Assembly (NCBI GenBank): GCA_965116245.1
Contig: OZ220497.1
Coordinates: 1,302,001 to 1,366,000, forward strand
DNA: 64,000 nucleotides
Direction: 5' to 3'
Source: Poriferisodalis sp965116245
GTDB lineage: Bacteria; Actinomycetota; Acidimicrobiia; Acidimicrobiales; Poriferisodalaceae
The notes beneath the pieces are model-generated. The model was not told where the DNA came from, made no database searches, and saw nothing but the letters and a program-made list of their open reading frames with translations. Below, in pieces: positions 60,611 to 64,000 of the stretch (positions are counted from its first letter, which is position 1; each line of letters starts with the position of its first letter). The position numbers were made by a program, and so were the translations under genes.

Positions 60611-62199
60611 GCGAAACCGAGGTGACTCGTCGGCGCCGGGGTGGTGGCCGTGCGGGGCGCATTGCCGTACGCGAAGCCGCGCCTGATCGAGATCGCAGGC
60701 CTGTTCGCCCAGGGTTGCCCGCTGGTCGCTTCAAACCGTTGTCGCAGAACGACATGCAGCAGATCTTCGATACGGCTCTGGGTTTGCTTGAAGACGTTGG
60801 TATGGCCGAGCCGCTGGATGAGTTCATTGAGGCCGCCGTGCCGTTAGGCGCATGGGTCGACGATGCGGGGCGCATCCACCTGCCGCGGGGCATCGTCGAA
60901 CGCGCTATCGAAACAGCGGCCAAGGAGTGGATCTGGCACGGATTTGACGATGATCGTTCGGTACACGTGGGCGGCGACCACGTGTACTTCGGCACTGCTG
61001 GTGCTGCGGTGATGATGTACGACCACGCGACCGGCAGGTTCCGCGACTCGCTAGCGCAAGACATTTACGACTGTGGTCGTCTCGTGGACACGCTCGACAA
61101 CCTGCACTTCTACGTGCGCACCGTGGTTGCGCGCGACATTCCTGAGACGCGCGACCTCGACCTCACCACTGCCTACGCGGTGATGTGCAGCACCACTAAG
61201 CCGGGCGGAACGGCATGGTTTGACCCGCGCTGGGTGTATGAGTCGGTTGAGATGTTCGATTACGTCCTTGGCGGGGAGGGCGAGTTTGCAAAGCGTCCGT
61301 TCATGGCGGGAAACAACACGTTCGTGGTGCCCCCTCTACGTTTCGCTCACGACTCAGCGCGCTGCCTGGTCGCTCAGGTGCGTACCGGGATGCCGATCAA
61401 TCTGCTCTCGGCTTTGCAGGCTGGCGCGACTGCGCCTGCTGCTCTTGCAGGTGCGCTGGCCCAGGCGGTAGCAGAGTGCTTGGCCGGGTTGACCTTCGTG
61501 AATCTGCTTGCACCCGGTCATCCCTGCCTGCTGGGCTTGTGGCCGTTCGTGTCCGATCTGCGCACGGGTGCTATGAGCGGAGGGTCTGGCGAGGAGGGCA
61601 TCCTCAACGCGGCGGCTGCCGAAATCGGTCACTGGTTGGGTCTACCTACAGGCGTCGCCGCGGGTATGACGGACTCAAAGGTGAACGACGCGCAGGCTGG
61701 CTATGAGAAGGGCCTGAACGTGGGGCTGGCGGGCCATGCGGGCGCCAACATCGTCTATGAGTCGGCGGGGATGTTGGCAAGCCTGCTGGCGTGCTCCTAC
61801 GAAGCGTTGGTGATCGACAATGACATGTTGGGTGCCATTAATCGCACTGTGCGGGGCATTGAGGTGAACGCTGACACGTTGTCGGCTGAACTGATCGCTG
61901 AGGTCATTGCCGGGCCGGGCCACTTCTTGGGTTCCCAACAGACGCTGGAGTTGATGGAGACCGAGTACTTGTATCCGTTGGTGTCCAACCGGGACACGCC
62001 TGAGGACTGGGCCGACGCGGGCAGCCGTGCCGCCCACGAGGTAGCCCACGACCGCGTGAGCGCCATCTTGGAACATCACTGGCCATCACACATCAAACCA
62101 GCTACAGATGCGGCAATCCGCGAAGCCTTCCCAGTACAACTGCCCCAGCAAGGTCCACCAGTGGCCGCTGAACCAGCCAACGTCGTCTCTCACTCTTGA
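60607..62199 (+). CDS. MttB-family (non-pyrrolysine) trimethylamine-like methyltransferase
   Basis: A 530-residue protein of the trimethylamine methyltransferase family: LSQNDMQQIFDTALGLLEDVGMAEP, HVGGDHVYFGTAGAAVMMYD, and a long C-terminal part with AGMTDSKVNDAQAGYEKGLN. The frame is open throughout, so there is no in-frame TAG, and pyrrolysine is not used. This matches the larger COG5598 group, of which MtgB acts on glycine betaine with a corrinoid protein (family knowledge). A corrinoid protein gene is not in the window. The N-terminal 35 residues are Arg/Gly-rich and unusual. Coupled to the dehydrogenase just before, it suggests stepwise demethylation of a quaternary amine. Confidence 0.88.
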   Translation: MSETEVTRRRRGGGRAGRIAVREAAPDRDRRPVRPGLPAGRFKPLSQNDMQQIFDTALGLLEDVGMAEPLDEFIEAAVPLGAWVDDAGRIHLPRGIVERAIETAAKEWIWHGFDDDRSVHVGGDHVYFGTAGAAVMMYDHATGRFRDSLAQDIYDCGRLVDTLDNLHFYVRTVVARDIPETRDLDLTTAYAVMCSTTKPGGTAWFDPRWVYESVEMFDYVLGGEGEFAKRPFMAGNNTFVVPPLRFAHDSARCLVAQVRTGMPINLLSALQAGATAPAALAGALAQAVAECLAGLTFVNLLAPGHPCLLGLWPFVSDLRTGAMSGGSGEEGILNAAAAEIGHWLGLPTGVAAGMTDSKVNDAQAGYEKGLNVGLAGHAGANIVYESAGMLASLLACSYEALVIDNDMLGAINRTVRGIEVNADTLSAELIAEVIAGPGHFLGSQQTLELMETEYLYPLVSNRDTPEDWADAGSRAAHEVAHDRVSAILEHHWPSHIKPATDAAIREAFPVQLPQQGPPVAAEPANVVSHS

Positions 62200-62513
62200 C
62201 TCGGCCCCTCAAGCTCTGGTCCACGGTCACTCCGTCCGCGCCGCCTACAGCACTGCATCAGCGTCGTAGTCAGGAGCAGCCTGGATGGCGCGCCGGTGCC
62301 CTCTGCCACAGCCAGCTATGGGATGCCTCTAGGCTTGCGAGCATGGCTCGACGCACCAGCCGTGACGAGTTCCACCGGTCTGGACAGGCACCTCCTAACC
62401 CGCCACCGCCGCCGCAAGCTGTGGACACACCGCCATGGTGGCCTCAGCCCGAGCCAGCGTCGGAGCCATCTTCGCCCCCGCGTGGCGATACCAAGAACTA
62501 GCGCCCATCCTCA
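62200..62513. other. intergenic region with one tiny possible gene
   Basis: Most of this stretch lacks a convincing gene except the small Pro-rich frame at 62343-62501, listed separately. TAGGCT (62330-62335), about 8 bases before that frame's ATG, could be a -10 box for a leaderless transcript. Confidence 0.35.
62343..62501 (+). CDS. possible small proline-rich protein
   Basis: ATG 62343 opens a 52-residue frame, MARRTSRDEFHRSGQ followed by a Pro-run and more Pro/Trp/Ser/Glu-rich sequence, ending 12 bases before the next gene. The composition is like other short actinobacterial disordered proteins. It could also be chance in a GC-rich spacer. No homology evidence. Confidence 0.3.
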   Translation: MARRTSRDEFHRSGQAPPNPPPPPQAVDTPPWWPQPEPASEPSSPPRGDTKN

Positions 62514-63731
62514 GTGTTCAGTTCTATAGCCGGTCTGTTGGTCCTGGGGATCGTCCTCATACCCGGATACGCGTACAACCTGACCCGGCGTCGCAACGTG
62601 CCAGGGGCACGGGCGTCGCGGTCGATGGCGGCGACTCAGATCATCGTCCCTGCTTTCATTTTCACGGCTGTCGCATTGGCGATCTTCGGAGGCTTGCGGC
62701 ATGTCCAATGGGTTCACGACCACAGCCCGGACCCGACGGCACTGATCGACGCGCCGCGCGACTATCTGCTCGACGATGATTCACGTCTGCTCTGGGTTCT
62801 AGCCTGGCTCGCACTGGTGACGGCGGCGGCGGTACTGCTCGCGTGGGTCTCAGCGCGTCGCCTGTGGTTGCCGTACTCACTGCGGAGGTGGGCTAGTCCA
62901 GCGATTCCTCAGGAATCGTCATGGCATAGCTTGCTCGAAGGTGAGTGGAAAAAGGGTGCAAATTGGCATGTGGAAGTCGAATGTGAGTTTGACGACGGTT
63001 CTTGGGTCGTCGGTAGCGCCCAGAAGGGCATCCACACAACCGACGAAGCCCCTGACCGTGAACTTGTTCTGCGCCAGCCTTTGCGAATAGGGCTGCCCGG
63101 CGACGACGACTACCAAGACCTCCATCGTGAGCCTATCCACTGGCTCGTAATCTCCGCCCGGGATGTGAAGCGTCTGTTCGTCACCTACTACGAAAGAACC
63201 AGTTACAATGTCGTGCTGACGGGCTTCACGGGCTGCGAAAAGACCACGGTGGGTGAAAGCGTCGCATGCAAGCTGAGCTTCAAGCAGGGCTTGCAGTGGT
63301 GTTTCGTGGACACCGATAAGTTGATAGAGGAGAAATACGAGCCTATCAAAGACATCCTCGCCAAGCGCCGCGGCAAGGCTAAATTTCGAAAACTTGAGCG
63401 GGAGGTGGCTGCGGACGTCGCTGGGAATTACTATCAGGTCATCGCTACTGGCGGTCGGATGTTGCTCGACTCGGCGAACGCTAAGGTTCTAACCCGCTCA
63501 GGTAGGGTGTTCTGCCTCGCTACTGACTCCGGCGCCGAACGTGCCGATGGCTACAGCAAATTTGAGCAGGTCCAGACTGCGGGACGTTCACCAGATGACA
63601 AGCGGCTCTGTAAACGTCTGCGCAAGTTTGAGCAGGTCCAGACTGCGGGAAGTTCACCAGATGCAATAGCGGAAGACATCATTGAACGCAGCGGTCGCCT
63701 TGTTGAACGCCGCAGTCGCCGTTATCCCTAA
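62514..63731 (+). CDS. DUF6338-like membrane region fused to a degenerate shikimate-kinase-like domain
   Basis: GTG 62514 starts a 405-residue protein. Residues 1 to about 125 hold three hydrophobic helices in the manner of DUF6338 membrane proteins (LLVLGIVLIPGYAYNL, then IIVPAFIFTAVALAIFGGL). A soluble middle part (about 130-225) follows, then from about 230 a small nucleotide-kinase fold with VVLTGFTGCEKTTVG, FVDTDKLIEEKY and VIATGGRMLL, as in shikimate kinase. The P-loop Gly before Lys 243 is Glu. The lid region normally carrying an Arg is replaced by a duplicated KFEQVQTAG segment. It is probably not a working shikimate kinase. Role unknown; a signalling or defence function is speculation. 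Confidence 0.75.
   Translation: MFSSIAGLLVLGIVLIPGYAYNLTRRRNVPGARASRSMAATQIIVPAFIFTAVALAIFGGLRHVQWVHDHSPDPTALIDAPRDYLLDDDSRLLWVLAWLALVTAAAVLLAWVSARRLWLPYSLRRWASPAIPQESSWHSLLEGEWKKGANWHVEVECEFDDGSWVVGSAQKGIHTTDEAPDRELVLRQPLRIGLPGDDDYQDLHREPIHWLVISARDVKRLFVTYYERTSYNVVLTGFTGCEKTTVGESVACKLSFKQGLQWCFVDTDKLIEEKYEPIKDILAKRRGKAKFRKLEREVAADVAGNYYQVIATGGRMLLDSANAKVLTRSGRVFCLATDSGAERADGYSKFEQVQTAGRSPDDKRLCKRLRKFEQVQTAGSSPDAIAEDIIERSGRLVERRSRRYP
63559..63662 (+). repeat. 66-bp in-frame duplication near the 3' end of the kinase-like gene
   Basis: The sequence from TTTGAGCAGGTCCAGACTGC at 63561 recurs at 63627, exactly 66 bases later, with only one base change over the following 35. It duplicates a 22-residue piece of the protein (KFEQVQTAGRSPD and KFEQVQTAGSSPD). 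Confidence 0.9.
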
Positions 63732-63890
63732 CGCTCTGGCCCATAGCGACTTAGCCCATGGTGCCTTAGTCCAATAGACGCTTCGCCCAAAAAGGGAAGC
63801 CGACAGTAATGAGGCCAGACGAGGGTAAGCTAGACGGGGTAAAGCCAGCGGCGGGAAAGTCAGCCGAGGATGGCTGAGTCCCGACTTCGT
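63732..63890. other. convergent intergenic region
   Basis: A 159-base spacer between the kinase-like gene and the CoA-transferase. It contains short decaying repeats (TAGCCCAT-like and GGTAAG/GGTAAA-like) but no clear terminator hairpin and no gene. Confidence 0.4.
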
Positions 63891-64000
63891 TCAACCCTGG
63901 GCGACGATGCCTCGTTCTGTTAGGTCGGCGATCTCTTCTTTGCTCAACCCGAGAAGGTCACTCAGCACAGATTTGGTGTGTTCGCCTGCACGCGGCGCCG
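63891..64000 (-). CDS. CaiB/BaiF-family CoA-transferase, C-terminal end only
   Basis: Reading the minus strand from the window edge gives APRAGEHTKSVLSDLLGLSK, continuing EEIADLTERGIVAQG and stop at 63891. This is the conserved C-terminus of class III (CaiB/BaiF) CoA-transferases (P-R-x-GEHT-x-x-vL--lLG-s--ei--L---Gvi). The rest of the gene lies beyond 64000. They exchange CoA between acids such as carnitine derivatives, bile acids, formyl or oxalyl groups. Confidence 0.8.
   Translation of the reverse strand, partial: APRAGEHTKSVLSDLLGLSKEEIADLTERGIVAQG

Noticed and set aside
60607..62199. Pyrrolysine-containing trimethylamine methyltransferase
   Set aside because: No in-frame TAG; the frame is open to a TGA at the normal length.
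1..64000. tRNA, rRNA or insertion sequences
   Set aside because: I looked for T-loop-like GTTCRA motifs, transposase motifs and long terminal inverted repeats and found nothing convincing by eye; a tRNAscan run would settle tRNAs.

Overview
The window is about 64 kb of high-GC chromosomal DNA with actinobacterial features: frequent GTG and TTG starts, at least one probably leaderless gene, lipoproteins with Thr/Ala/Glu-rich linkers after a CGS lipobox, an F420/FMN PPOX-fold protein, and many acyl-CoA, amidohydrolase and methylated-amine enzymes. This gene content fits a heterotrophic, possibly marine or host-associated member of the Acidimicrobiia. That placement is inferred from gene style, not from a phylogenetic marker. 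I found no rRNA, tRNA, CRISPR array or insertion sequence.

Region 1 (1-15.5 kb) is accessory. It holds a truncated secreted RCC1-repeat protein, a polytopic membrane protein, two paralogous coiled-coil proteins, and a helicase plus DUF1156 DNA-methylase pair that looks like a defence or modification module. Next come a DyP peroxidase and, divergent from it, an AhpD-like gene in which an in-frame TGA very probably encodes selenocysteine. It ends with a coiled-coil protein of unknown role and a PEBP/YbhB protein.

Region 2 (15.8-29.5 kb) is a sugar-uptake and breakdown cluster: GH13 glucosidase, ABC binding protein and two permeases, aldo-keto reductase, Gfo/Idh/MocA protein, SsuD-like flavin monooxygenase, a MalK-type ATPase on the opposite strand, a class II aldolase and a GlpD-like dehydrogenase. 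The combination resembles oxygenolytic sulfoquinovose catabolism and is offered as a testable hypothesis.

Region 3 (29.6-39.3 kb) carries two SDR proteins, an Fbp-type iron ABC binding protein and permease without an ATPase, an amidohydrolase, an acyl-CoA dehydrogenase, a DUF985 cupin, a short membrane protein, a PPOX-fold protein and a chorismate mutase.

Region 4 (39.3-62.2 kb) is amino-acid, glyoxylate and methylated-amine catabolism: nicotinamidase/isochorismatase, D-aminoacylase, two class III aminotransferases, an alanine-glyoxylate aminotransferase, a TauE/SafE exporter, a nitroreductase, a single-chain acyl-CoA carboxylase, an MFS carrier, a zinc alcohol dehydrogenase, an alpha-hydroxyacid oxidase, two dimethylglycine/sarcosine dehydrogenase-like flavoproteins and a non-pyrrolysine MttB homologue. 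The last two genes overlap by 4 bases.

Region 5 (62.2-64 kb) has a membrane protein fused to a degenerate shikimate-kinase-like domain, and the 3' end of a CaiB/BaiF CoA-transferase that leaves the window. Short tandem repeats near stop codons, and in-frame repeat expansions inside genes, recur throughout.
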